A stretch of DNA of 64,000 nucleotides. Origin: an uncultured Acidobacteriaceae bacterium. GTDB taxonomy: Bacteria; Acidobacteriota; Terriglobia; Terriglobales; Acidobacteriaceae. The stretch covers positions 169,347 through 233,346 of the forward strand of contig CAIVDV010000013.1 of assembly GCA_903904755.1 (NCBI GenBank), written 5' to 3'. The translations under genes and the position numbers were made by a program. Below are positions 54,467 through 62,683 of this stretch, one piece after another; position 1 is the stretch's first letter; every line of letters starts with the position of its first letter. A model generated the notes under the pieces. The model had not been told where the DNA came from, made no database searches, and saw nothing but the letters and a program-made list of their open reading frames with translations.

Positions 54467-54508
54467 AACGGATGCCCACAATCCCAACCCAGCCCGTACA
54501 ATCGAGCT

Positions 54509-55621
54509 ATGCGTGGCTGGTCAATCCCTCTCGGGCGCTGGATGGGCGTCGAAATCCGGATTCACACTTTCTTCCTGGTGCTGGCCATCGTCTGCATGTT
54601 GCAGGGCCAATCCGCTGGCAACGGCCTTGCCGGCCTCGGCCTCTGGCTGCTCATCCTCTCCGCCGTCGCCGTCCGCGAGGCCGCCCGCCTCATGGTCGCC
54701 GCATGGCTCGGCCTCCGCATACGCTCCATCCTTCTGCTGCCCATCGGCGGCTTCTTCGCCTGGGCCAATCCTGAAAGTCAGGAGCAGGCCAACCACGGCC
54801 GCGCCCAGTGGGCCCTCGCCCTCGCCGGCCCCCTCGCCAGCCTCTCCACAGCCCTCCTCATGGCCGCCACCTTCACCGGCGTCAGCGCCAGCTTCCCCCT
54901 CATCAGCTTCCCCCTGGTCACCCCCATGGCCCTCATGCGCAGCATGGTCTGGATCAACGCCTTCCTCGGCCTCCTCCACCTGCTCCCCGCCTACCCGCTC
55001 GACCTCGGCCGCATCCTCCACAACCGCTTCAACCCCGCCAGCCAAACCACCCTCGCCAGCCGCGTCTTCAACGCCCTCGGCCAGGGCCTCGCCCTCGCCG
55101 CCATCTTCACTGGCTTCGCCCTCCACGACACCATCCTGCCCATCGTCGGCTTCTTCATCTTCATCGGTGCCCAGGTTGAAGACCAGGGCGTCTTCTACCA
55201 GTCCGTCGTCGATACCGTCCGCATGAAGGAAGTCATGCTCACCGACTTCACCACCCTCTCCCCCTCCGACACCCTCGCTGACGCCATGACCCGCTGCGTC
55301 CACTCCCTCCAGGAGGACTTCCCCGTCGTTCGTGGCACCCAGCTCGTCGGCATCATCAACCGCCAGCGCATCCTTGAAACCCTCCGCGAAGAAGGCAACG
55401 GCTACGTCCAGGCCGCCATGAGCCGCAACTTCCAGGTCGCCCGCCCCGATGACACCCTCGGCGCCATCATCCGGCGCATCACCGCCGGCCGCGGCCTCAC
55501 CCTCATCCCCGTCGCGGAAGGCGATCGCATCGTCGGCATGGTCACCGTACAAAACCTCATGACCTCCGTCTCCCTCGCCGGCGAACAACGCAAAATCGAA
55601 CGCATAGAAGCCGCCGAGTAG
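54509..55621 (+). CDS. M50-like membrane protein without the HExxH zinc motif, plus two CBS domains
   Basis: A 370-residue protein with the fold order of site-2-protease-like M50 enzymes of the SpoIVFB/Rv2869 type: GRWMGVEIRIHTFFLVLAIVCML, a second span, GGFFAWANPESQ, WALALAGPLASLSTAL and LLHLLPAYPLDLGRILHNRF, then two CBS domains (MLTDFTTLSPSDTLADAMTRCVHSLQEDFPVV and FQVARPDDTLGAIIRRITAGRGLTLIPV). The catalytic HExxH is replaced by REAAR (AVAVREAARLMVA), and LDGGR by LDLGR. It is therefore probably a pseudoprotease that senses adenine nucleotides and binds membrane substrates without cutting them. Confidence 0.82.
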   Translation: MRGWSIPLGRWMGVEIRIHTFFLVLAIVCMLQGQSAGNGLAGLGLWLLILSAVAVREAARLMVAAWLGLRIRSILLLPIGGFFAWANPESQEQANHGRAQWALALAGPLASLSTALLMAATFTGVSASFPLISFPLVTPMALMRSMVWINAFLGLLHLLPAYPLDLGRILHNRFNPASQTTLASRVFNALGQGLALAAIFTGFALHDTILPIVGFFIFIGAQVEDQGVFYQSVVDTVRMKEVMLTDFTTLSPSDTLADAMTRCVHSLQEDFPVVRGTQLVGIINRQRILETLREEGNGYVQAAMSRNFQVARPDDTLGAIIRRITAGRGLTLIPVAEGDRIVGMVTVQNLMTSVSLAGEQRKIERIEAAE

Positions 55622-55639
55622 ACGCGGCTCAGTCGAGCA

Positions 55640-55720
55640 TTTTGTTTTGTGAAAGGGCACGACTTCAGTCGTGCCGATCAGCCTCTTGGAATCAGAGGGC
55701 TTTAGCCCCTGAGGGACGAA
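55640..55720. repeat. CACGACTTCAGTCGTG and GGGCTTTAGCCCC modules at the parD 3' end
   Basis: TTTTGTGAAAGGGCACGACT completing a GGCACGACTTCAGTCGTGCC hairpin is followed by GGAATCAGAGGGCTTTAGCC and CCTGAGGGACG. The order is the same as inside 30250..30400. The minus-strand parD-like ORF reads into it and takes its stop codon from it. Confidence 0.75.
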
Positions 55721-56058
55721 TTTCTATCTGGTCTCAGCCCAAATCTGCCGGTTCTCGTAGCATTTTTAGCCCCCGAGGTTGAGCTGCTCAACCTGCCAGT
55801 TTCTCCCTCATCCGACCCTAGACCCAATCCGTCCATCAGCTGTTCAAAGCTGAATCCCTCCGCAATCCCGCTAGCATCCCCCTCATCAATCGCCGCCCGC
55901 AACGCCGCCAGCTTCGCCTCATACTCCCGCTCTTCCCGCTCCAGCAGCCGCAACCCCGCACGCACCACCTCACTGGCATTCTCATACCGCCCGCTCGCCA
56001 GCTTCTCCCCCACAAACCTGTCCAGCTCTTCCGTCAAATTCACATTCCGCGTCGGCAT
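55702..56058 (-). CDS. orphan ParD-type antitoxin with repeat-derived tail
   Basis: MPTRNVNLTEELDRFVGEKLASGRYENASEVVRAGLRLLEREEREYEAKLAALRAAIDEGDASGIAEGFSFEQL is a normal ParD/CopG-like ribbon-helix-helix antitoxin. It then continues for about 45 more codons (ending DRNSSLRG) and stops in a CTTTAGCCCC-type repeat module. No ParE toxin follows. I infer that the toxin gene was lost and replaced by repeat DNA. ATG 56058 is where the family starts; the longer ORF is not needed. Confidence 0.75.
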   Translation of the reverse strand: MPTRNVNLTEELDRFVGEKLASGRYENASEVVRAGLRLLEREEREYEAKLAALRAAIDEGDASGIAEGFSFEQLMDGLGLGSDEGETGRLSSSTSGAKNATRTGRFGLRPDRNSSLRG

Positions 56059-56167
56059 TCTTCCACCCTCCTCCGCCACCCAACGCCGCCAGCTTACGCC
56101 CATTGGCAATTCTTGCCAATCCAAATCCACCCACCTCCCCACCCCACCGCGCTATCCTTGAACTCAC

Positions 56168-57088
56168 ATGTCCGGCGACGAACATCTCGAATCCGCACAG
56201 GCCACCCGCCCCCTCGCCCCCGGCCTCTACCTCGTCGGCACCCCCATCGGCAACCTTGAGGACATCACCCTCCGCGCCCTCCGCGTCCTCCGCCAGGCTG
56301 ACCGCATCGCCTGCGAAGACACCCGCCAGACCCAAAAGCTCCTCAACCACTTTGAAATCTCCACCCCCACCCTCAGTTGCCACCAGCACAACGAGCGCGA
56401 GCGCGCCGCCGAACTCATCGCCGACATCCAGGCCGGCAAGCGCATCGCCCTCGTCTCCGACGCTGGCATGCCCGGCATCAGCGACCCCGGCGGATGGCTC
56501 GTCGCCGCCGCCATCGCCGCCAACCTCCTCGTCTACCCCATCCCCGGTGCCAACGCCGCCATCAGCGGCCTCGTCGCCAGCGGACTCTCCACCGCCGCCT
56601 TCCACTTCCTCGGTTTCCTGCCGGAAAAAGCCGGTGCCCGCCGTACCCGCCTGGAAGACCTCGCCAAATCCGCCCAGGCCGCCGCCACCCAGGGCCAACC
56701 ACCCGCCACCCTCATCTTTTACGAGGCGCCCCACCGCATCCTTGAAACCCTCGCCGACCTCGCCAGCGTCTGGGGCCCCGCTGTCCGCGTCGTCGTCGCC
56801 CGCGAGCTCACCAAACTCCATGAAGAGTTCCACCGCGGCACCGTCACCCAGGTCCGCGACGACCTCGCCGCCCGCGATCGCATCCGCGGCGAAATCACCC
56901 TCCTCGTCGAACCCGTCATGGCCGCAGCCACGGCCACAGCCCCCGTCAGCCTCACCGCCCGCCTCCGCCAACTCGCGGAATCCGAAGGCCTCGACGAAAA
57001 AGACGGCCTCAAGCGCCTCGCCCGCGAACTCGGCCAATCCAAAAGCGACCTCTACCGCGAACTCCAGCGCGAACGCGCCCGCCGCTAG
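56168..57088 (+). CDS. rsmI: 16S rRNA (cytidine-1402-2'-O)-methyltransferase
   Basis: A 306-residue RsmI. The tetrapyrrole-methylase fold is marked by LYLVGTPIGNLEDITLRALRVL, ACEDTRQTQKLLNHF, LVSDAGMPGISDPGGWLV, VYPIPGANAAISGLVASGL and the C-terminal YEAPHRILETL and VVVARELTKLHEEF. It lies alone between parD and a PilZ gene, on the opposite strand to both. Confidence 0.95.
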   Translation: MSGDEHLESAQATRPLAPGLYLVGTPIGNLEDITLRALRVLRQADRIACEDTRQTQKLLNHFEISTPTLSCHQHNERERAAELIADIQAGKRIALVSDAGMPGISDPGGWLVAAAIAANLLVYPIPGANAAISGLVASGLSTAAFHFLGFLPEKAGARRTRLEDLAKSAQAAATQGQPPATLIFYEAPHRILETLADLASVWGPAVRVVVARELTKLHEEFHRGTVTQVRDDLAARDRIRGEITLLVEPVMAAATATAPVSLTARLRQLAESEGLDEKDGLKRLARELGQSKSDLYRELQRERARR

Positions 57089-57094
57089 ACGGCC

Positions 57095-58165
57095 TCAGCC
57101 CGCCGCCACAGCCTCCGCCGGCGCCTCATCCACACTCGGCCGCAGCGCCTCCGCCTCGGCAATCTCCTGGATCAACTCCTTCAGTTGCTCCCGCTTCCGC
57201 TCGCTCATATCCAGAAACCGAACCCCGATTGTGTGCCGGTCCAGAATCACCTGGCTCACCCCGCCCAGCCGGAACGGTAGCCCCCTCAGATAAAACTCCG
57301 TCTCCACCCGCACATAAATCCCCACGCTGAATCGGTCGTTCGTCCGCAGTTTGCACCCGCCCAGGCTCAAATCCTGAATCCGGCTCGCCATCGAGATCCC
57401 CGTATTCACCAGCAGCAGCTTCGCACTCGTATCCACGTTATGACGGTTACAAGCCCGCAGATTCTTCACTTCCAGCGCAGTCGGCTCCGCCTTTTCCACC
57501 GCTGCCGCCATCACAGCCGGCACTGGCTCAGCTTCCTTCACCGCAGCAACCTCAGCCTGTGGCATGGTCGCCGCAACCCTCACGGGAACAAACACCGGCT
57601 CAGCCACTGACTCCGCTACCACCCCTGGAACTGCCTCATCCACCACAGCCGCCACTTCCTCCGCCTGCTCTGCTTGATGCCCAACCCTCTCGGCCGGCCC
57701 CTCCGCAGCCTTCCGCGCACTCTCCTCGGCAATCTCCGCCAGCAGCTCGCGCAGCTCTCCCCGCTTCCGCTCCGTCATCTCCTGGAATTTGATTGCGTAA
57801 TATTTCCCGCCGCGCGTCCCCTGCGAAACCCCGACGATCCGGAACTGGATGCCGCGCAGCTCAAACAGCAGCTCCACACGCATCCGGATCGTAATCATCA
57901 CCACATGGTCGGTCACCAGGCGGCAGCCGCCCATGCTCAGGTCCACCAGGTGACCCATCACACGCGCCGCCCCGGTCAGGGGAATCACCGTCACCACACA
58001 ATCCGCAGGATAACGCGGATACGCCCGGCGGTCTGGCCCCTCATACGGGGCTGGCACACCATCCTTCGCTTTGCCATGGCTCACGCCATGGCCATGTCCT
58101 GACCCGTGTCCTGTTCCGTGCCCAGCGCCGTGACCCGCTCCATGCCCTCTGTGGTGTCCGCTCAT
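57095..58165 (-). CDS. tandem PilZ-domain protein with His/Gly-rich N-terminus
   Basis: A 356-residue cytoplasmic protein. Residues 3-30 are a His-Gly repeat (HHRGHGAGHGAGHGTGHG and on). Two PilZ domains follow. The first has PDRRAYPRYPADCVVTV with an RxxxR and DLSMGGCRLV; the second has NLRACNRHNVDTSAKLLL and DLSLGGCKLR. Each has the residues used to bind cyclic di-GMP. Between them is a Val/Ala/Glu/Pro-rich linker of about 90 residues. The ribosome-binding site GGGAGGG five bases upstream sets the start at 58165. Likely a c-di-GMP receptor; the metal-binding look of the N-terminus is inference. Confidence 0.85.
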   Translation of the reverse strand: MSGHHRGHGAGHGAGHGTGHGSGHGHGVSHGKAKDGVPAPYEGPDRRAYPRYPADCVVTVIPLTGAARVMGHLVDLSMGGCRLVTDHVVMITIRMRVELLFELRGIQFRIVGVSQGTRGGKYYAIKFQEMTERKRGELRELLAEIAEESARKAAEGPAERVGHQAEQAEEVAAVVDEAVPGVVAESVAEPVFVPVRVAATMPQAEVAAVKEAEPVPAVMAAAVEKAEPTALEVKNLRACNRHNVDTSAKLLLVNTGISMASRIQDLSLGGCKLRTNDRFSVGIYVRVETEFYLRGLPFRLGGVSQVILDRHTIGVRFLDMSERKREQLKELIQEIAEAEALRPSVDEAPAEAVAAG

Positions 58166-58242
58166 CGCTTCCCTCCCTGCCAGCCTCACCGGCTCACTGG
58201 CCGGGAGACCCCTCGCAGGGAGGGGGAAGCTAAGCCACCGTT

Positions 58243-58704
58243 CTAGTGGCCCGCAGCCTGCTCCCAGGGTCGAACTCCAGCCGACGGGCTGGCATCCCTG
58301 CCCTTCACCCGGTCATACTCATACACGTCGCTCGTCGTTCCAAGCGACTCGTTGTACAGGCTCACGCCCCCAGTCACCAGTGCCAGCTCCTCGCTGAACT
58401 GGTGAATCGACCGCAACTGCTCCGCCGTCGCCGGAAATTCGTACTGCCCGTTCGCAATAAACTTCTGATAGCCCCGGTCCAGCAAACGCGCAATCTGCCC
58501 GCCAACCAGCACCCCGGGACTCTGCCGGTAGGCCACTACTGCCCCCTGCCGGTCCACCGAATCCTCCGCCACCGGAACGACTTCAGCTGCGACGCCATAC
58601 TTGACCGCTCGCAATCCACCGCCTGCCCGGCTTACCTCAAACGAATGCGCTCCCAGTGCCGACGCTATCTCGTCCAGCGTCACTGCCTTCTTCTTGCGCG
58701 CCAT
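58243..58704 (-). CDS. protein of unknown function
   Basis: A 153-residue soluble protein starting MARKKKAVTLDEIASALGAHSFEVSRAGGGLRAVKYGVAAEVVPVAEDSVDRQGAVVAYRQSPGVLVGGQIARLLDRGYQKFIANGQYEFPATAEQLRSIHQFSEELA. The regular helices and the basic first residues suggest a nucleic-acid or protein-binding role, but I recognise no family. It lies 77 bases upstream of the PilZ gene and runs the same way. Confidence 0.65.
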   Translation of the reverse strand: MARKKKAVTLDEIASALGAHSFEVSRAGGGLRAVKYGVAAEVVPVAEDSVDRQGAVVAYRQSPGVLVGGQIARLLDRGYQKFIANGQYEFPATAEQLRSIHQFSEELALVTGGVSLYNESLGTTSDVYEYDRVKGRDASPSAGVRPWEQAAGH

Positions 58705-58962
58705 CTTGACTGTCCAATCCACCTGCCCCGCTCCCGCCTTCCAGCGGCCCGCAACGCACAGTGATGTATAAGGTATCGGCACTCTACCCGATTGCTTCAA
58801 CTCTCGCACACCCGCTCCCGACACCGCAATTCCATCCCCGGAATCCAACCCGCCCCGCTTCCCCCACAAGCCCCGCCAATCCCGGTAAAATACCTTCAGT
58901 CAAAAAACCGGCACTCTTCCCGCACCCAGCCGAAGACCCTGCCCTCTCCAGGAGCCATGCCC

Positions 58963-59289
58963 ATGTCCAGCCCCATCCCTCAAATCTCCGTTCGGGAACT
59001 CAAGTCACGCCGCGACGCCGCCGAATCCTTCCTCCTCCTCGACGTCCGAGAACCCTGGGAAGCCCAAACCGCCTCCATCGGCGGCAAGCTCATCCCCCAG
59101 GGCGAACTCCCCAACCGCCTCTCCGAGCTCGACCCCGCACAGGAAATCATCGTCCACTGCCGCTCTGGCGTCCGCAGCCAGCGCGCCGCAGAATTCCTCC
59201 AGCAATCCGGCTACTCCCGCGTCTCCAACCTCGCAGGCGGCATCCTCGCCTGGTCCGACGAAATCGACCCCTCCATCCCCAAATACTAG
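58963..59289 (+). CDS. rhodanese-like protein
   Basis: A 108-residue single rhodanese domain. The catalytic cysteine lies in IIVHCRSGVRSQRAAEFLQQSGYSRVSNLAGGILAWSDEID, the active loop CRSGVR being typical of active sulfurtransferases, and the domain starts with ISVRELKSRRDAAESFLLLDVREPWE. AGGAG eight bases upstream supports ATG 58963. Its sulfur acceptor is unknown. Confidence 0.88.
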   Translation: MSSPIPQISVRELKSRRDAAESFLLLDVREPWEAQTASIGGKLIPQGELPNRLSELDPAQEIIVHCRSGVRSQRAAEFLQQSGYSRVSNLAGGILAWSDEIDPSIPKY

Positions 59290-59469
59290 CCCCGCCCAAA
59301 ACTATCCCCTGCCCCTTGCCCCCTGCCCCCTGACCACTGACCACTGTCCACTCGTTAACAATTCCGTCATAATCCCCCGCGTCCCTTGACGACTCCTCCT
59401 CTCCATAGGCATACTCCGATGTTGTGCTGGCCGGAACTTATCTTCTTACCCCGGCAGGAGTTATACCCC

Positions 59470-60504
59470 ATGGATATCGTGGTTCTGCGCATTCTTTTCG
59501 TTACCCTCATTGCGTCTGTTTGCTATTTCCTTCGACCTTTCGGGGTTTCTTCCCCCCTCGCAGCCGGTATCGGAGCCTTCGCCTCCTGTGCCGTCATCGT
59601 CTTTGAATACCGCGTCCGCGCCCTCAATCTCCGCCGCCTCATCGGCGCAGTCGCCGGCAGCGTCCTCGGCATCATCGGCGCATCCCTCTTCTGCATGGTC
59701 CTCCGCGCCGCCCTGCCCACCGGATCCTCGTCGGCCGCCATCCAGGTCTTCGTCCTCACACTCATGACCTACTGCGGCCTCCTCGTCGGCACCTCCAAGG
59801 GCGAACTCCTCAACCCCGCCGCCCTCGGCACCATCTTCCAGGGCGAAAAATCCTCCCGCAAATCCTTCAAAGTCCTCGACACATCCGTCATCATCGACGG
59901 CCGCATCGCCGACGTTGCAGAGACCGGCTTCCTCGACGGAACCTACGTCGTCCCCGAATTCGTCCTCCGCGAGCTCCAGGTCGTCGCCGACTCCACTGAC
60001 AGCTCCAAACGCCAGCGCGGACGCCGCGGACTCGACATGCTCCAGCGCATGCAGTCCAACACCCACCTCCAAATCCAGATCGTCCCCGACGACTTCCCCT
60101 CAATCAAGGAAGTTGACCTCAAGCTCCTCGAACTCGCCAAAAAGTGGGAAGCCAAAGTCGTCACCAACGACTTCAACCTCAACAAGGTCGCCCACCTCCA
60201 CCGCGTCGAGGTCCTCAACGTCAACGACCTCGCCAACGCCCTCAAGCCCGTCGTCCTCCCCGGCGAAAAAATGTCCATCCTCATCCTCAAGGAAGGCAAG
60301 GAATACAACCAGGGCGTCGGCTACCTCGATGACGGCACCATGGTCGTCGTCGACCACGCCCGCAAGGTCATCGGACGCTCCGTCGAAATCACCGTAACCA
60401 GCGTCCTCCAAACCGCCAGCGGAAAAATGATCTTCGGCCGACTCGACGACCCCAACGCCCGCCCAGAAAGCGGCCGCTCCATCCCCGCCGAATTCGCCCA
60501 CTAG
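59470..60504 (+). CDS. membrane-anchored PIN-TRAM domain protein (YacL-like)
   Basis: A 344-residue protein with four membrane spans at the N-terminus ([21 protein letters not shown] ... [22 protein letters not shown] ... [18 protein letters not shown]), a PIN nuclease domain ([58 protein letters not shown] ... [13 protein letters not shown]) and a TRAM domain ([46 protein letters not shown]). This is the YacL arrangement found in many bacteria. AGGAG ten bases before ATG 59470 fixes the start. Confidence 0.9.
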   Translation: MDIVVLRILFVTLIASVCYFLRPFGVSSPLAAGIGAFASCAVIVFEYRVRALNLRRLIGAVAGSVLGIIGASLFCMVLRAALPTGSSSAAIQVFVLTLMTYCGLLVGTSKGELLNPAALGTIFQGEKSSRKSFKVLDTSVIIDGRIADVAETGFLDGTYVVPEFVLRELQVVADSTDSSKRQRGRRGLDMLQRMQSNTHLQIQIVPDDFPSIKEVDLKLLELAKKWEAKVVTNDFNLNKVAHLHRVEVLNVNDLANALKPVVLPGEKMSILILKEGKEYNQGVGYLDDGTMVVVDHARKVIGRSVEITVTSVLQTASGKMIFGRLDDPNARPESGRSIPAEFAH

Positions 60505-60533
60505 CCCCTTCCACTCCCCGCCTCCAGGTATCC

Positions 60534-60569
60534 GTGCCCCATTCATCCCCGCTTTTGGGATGGGTGTGA
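60534..60569. repeat. single GTGCCCCATTCATCC-type hairpin
   Basis: GTGCCCCATTCATCCC and GGGATGGGTGTG pair around CGCTTTT. It is the same module as at 4932, 5495 and 53375, with base changes matched on both arms. Confidence 0.65.
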
Positions 60570-60694
60570 ATTACCGTCCCCCAAACACCCACCCCTTCCC
60601 CACCTGCCACCTGCCCCCCGCCCCCTGATCCCTGCCCCTGTCCCCTCACACGATAAAATAGTCCCGTACGGATTTCCTCCACCAGGACTCACCC

Positions 60695-61618
60695 ATGACC
60701 GCGACACCCGCCTCCGCACTCACCTCCGCCATCGGCGCCGCCGCCGAAAAAGCCGGCCTCTCCCTCGTCGCCACCTCCCACGGCACCGACTTCCACGGCC
60801 AGCCCACCTCCATCTTTGAGTTCGCCGCCCCCTCCGCGGCACGCAACCTCCGCCTCGAACTCTCCGCCGGCTTCGACTTCCACAAGCCCGACCTCCTCCC
60901 AGCCATGACCTCCCATCTCGCCGAGGAGGCCAAGCGCCTGCGCAATCCCCGCCCCGACTGCTACGTCACCATCGAGGGCCTCCCCGTCTCCCTGCGCAAC
61001 TTCCGCTGGCCCTTCCATCGCTCCACATCCGGCGCAGACACCTTCATCGTCCACGGCGAAGCCCACCTCGAAGACGGCACCAACTCCCCCCTCCACGCCC
61101 TCATCTCCGCCGCCATGACCGTCACCTTCGCTGAAATCGTCCCCGCCCCCGAGCAGCCCTACGCGGAAACCTTCCTCTACAACGCCGTCCGCAAAACCTT
61201 CGACAACGGCCAGCTCGAACTCGTCAAAAGCGGCAACCGCCAGCCCGTCTTCGTCACCACACGCTACTACTCCCGCTGGCAGAAAAAGTTCTTCTTCAAC
61301 GACACTGACGACGCCACCCGCCTCGAATACCTCCTCCTCAAGACCTACTGGCTCTCCGGCGTCCTCGGCCAAAACCAGCCCGTCTGGATCGCCGACCCCC
61401 GCGACGCACAGTACCTCAACACCACTGAAGCCGAACTCATCCGCATGGCAGCCGACGAAGCCGGCCAGGGCCTCCTCACCCTCACCGGCGACTATGCCGC
61501 ACCCACCCCCACCCTCCTCGCCCGCGCCGAAGACTACGTCGCCCGCATGAACAAAGCCCTCGACATCACCAAACCCAAATTCAACGAGTCCATGCGCTCC
61601 GGCCACGCCAATATGTGA
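60695..61618 (+). CDS. protein of unknown function
   Basis: A 307-residue soluble protein (start MTATPASALTSAIGAAAEKAGLSLVATSHGTDFHGQPTSIFEF) with no signal peptide. Sequence such as LRNPRPDCYVTIEGLPVSLRNFRWPFHRSTSGADTFIVHGEAHLEDGT and VWIADPRDAQYLNTTEAELIRMAADEAGQGLLTLTGDYAAP does not resemble a family I know. Codon usage matches the core genes. The stop codon lies within TGTGACC, the start of an IS3-like left end, so the last residues may have been altered by the insertion. Confidence 0.75.
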   Translation: MTATPASALTSAIGAAAEKAGLSLVATSHGTDFHGQPTSIFEFAAPSAARNLRLELSAGFDFHKPDLLPAMTSHLAEEAKRLRNPRPDCYVTIEGLPVSLRNFRWPFHRSTSGADTFIVHGEAHLEDGTNSPLHALISAAMTVTFAEIVPAPEQPYAETFLYNAVRKTFDNGQLELVKSGNRQPVFVTTRYYSRWQKKFFFNDTDDATRLEYLLLKTYWLSGVLGQNQPVWIADPRDAQYLNTTEAELIRMAADEAGQGLLTLTGDYAAPTPTLLARAEDYVARMNKALDITKPKFNESMRSGHANM

Positions 61619-61776
61619 CCTTGCCCCCGAAAAGCGTACCTCACATAGAGCTCTGAGATACTGGCGAAGGAGCGGCGAAGATGGTGCGTATACCGAGGAA
61701 GATTTACACCTGCGAGTTCAAGATGGAAGCGGTTCGGCTGGTTGAGTCGAGCCAGAGTGTTGCGTCGGCGGCGCGG
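61619..61776 (+). mobile_element. remnant of the left end of an IS3-type insertion sequence
   Basis: After TGACCTTGCCCCCGAAAAG, which resembles an IS3-family left end, ATG 61681 opens MVRIPRKIYTCEFKMEAVRLVESSQSVASAAR, the helix-turn-helix start of IS3-family OrfA transposases, with GGAG upstream. After AAR the frame enters the palindromic composite at 61776 and reads nothing related. The IS has been reduced to about 160 bases, and it supplies or overlaps the stop codon of the preceding gene. Confidence 0.7.
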
Positions 61777-61925
61777 GCCGGCGGGTGCCACCGGTCCGGG
61801 GTCCCCGAGGACAGGTCCACGTCCTCGGGGTGGTGCTCCCTCGCACTCGGGAACCGGTGACGCATTCGAGCAACGCTCGAACCCGCTCCTGCCTCTCTTG
61901 CTGTCATCCCCGACAGGGAATCTGC
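61776..61925. repeat. composite with a 42-bp hairpin nested in the ACCGGTCC module
   Basis: In the simple copies (5581, 50682) ACCGGTCC is followed directly by CTCGCACT. Here 42 bases (61798..61839) stand between, with stem CCCCGAGGAC / GTCCTCGGGG and loop AGGTCCAC. The usual TTCGAGC-GCTCGAA and ATCCCCGACAGGGAAT modules follow. An almost identical 150-base copy lies at 62342..62491. Confidence 0.8.
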
Positions 61926-62080
61926 TTCCGCCTTTGCCCTTTTCCTCGTCAGTCCCCAGGGCAACCCGCCACCACACCCGAACCCACCACCAACCCCGCC
62001 GGATGCACCAAATCTGGGGGCGCTCTTTGCGGTCAGATGTGGGTGCCCCCGTCCCCACCCTCTTCCAGCGCACCTCGCAC

Positions 62081-62172
62081 CCCGCGCCGTAGGCGCACCG
62101 TACCTTAGCCCAGCGATTCATCGCTGGGTACGCACATCCAACAACACCCCGGAGTCCCGCAGGGACGGTGGA
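62081..62172. repeat. second copy of the comEC-end composite
   Basis: CCGCGCCGTAGGCGC, CCCAGCGATTCATCGCTGGG and a GTCCCGCAGGGAC hairpin appear in the order seen at 44109..44200. Here the DNA is non-coding, showing that the sequence at the comEC end is a mobile or copied repeat and not comEC sequence proper. Confidence 0.7.
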
Positions 62173-62226
62173 CAGCCGACTCACCCCTCCAAGTTTTTTA
62201 CCCAACCTACTACAACCGCCGGGGTG

Positions 62227-62308
62227 CCCAACCCTCGCCACACCTTTGTTTTTGTGGCTAGGGACCCCCGCAGACAGGTCTGCGCCTGCGGGGAAATCGA
62301 GGGTGGGT
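62227..62308. repeat. hairpin with AGGTCTGC loop nested between outer CCCTCG arms
   Basis: An outer stem CCCAACCCTCG / CGAGGGTGGG encloses an inner hairpin CCCCGCAGAC / GCCTGCGGGG (62266..62293) with loop AGGTCTGC, a variant of the 42-bp hairpin. A short GCCACA / TGTGGC stem stands before it. The outer arms resemble the GTGCCCCATCC-type module. Confidence 0.6.
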
Positions 62309-62341
62309 AAGCCAAATCTCCCACATTCGTCATCCAGAGCG

Positions 62342-62491
62342 GGCCGGCGGGTGCCACCGGTCCGGGGTCCCCGAGGACAGGTCCACGTCCTCGGGGTGGT
62401 GCTCCCTCGCACTTGGGGACCGGTGACGCATTCGAGCAACGCTCGAACCCGCTCCTGCCTCTCTTGTTGTCATCCCCGACAGGGAATCTGC
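62342..62491. repeat. second copy of the nested composite
   Basis: It repeats 61776..61925 with only a few base differences over 150 bases, including the same 42-bp hairpin at the same place inside the ACCGGTCC module. The two copies lie in direct orientation 566 bases apart. Confidence 0.8.
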
Positions 62492-62683
62492 TCCGCCCTT
62501 CCTCTTCCAGTCGTCATTCCCCAGGGCAACCCGTCACCACCCCCGACCCCACCGCCGGAAACGCCGCCGCCAACCCCGCCCCGCCCAACGTCCCCTTCGC
62601 CACCCGGCGACCCTCGGCATCATACAGATACTCTGTCGCACCGCTGCCACCCACCAGCGACTCCACAGCGATCGTACTCTTCC

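Noticed and set aside
61534-62439. A 301-codon minus-strand ORF across the nested palindromes
   Set aside because: It is built from hairpin repeats read in frame and overlaps the IS3 remnant and the end of a good gene on the other strand.
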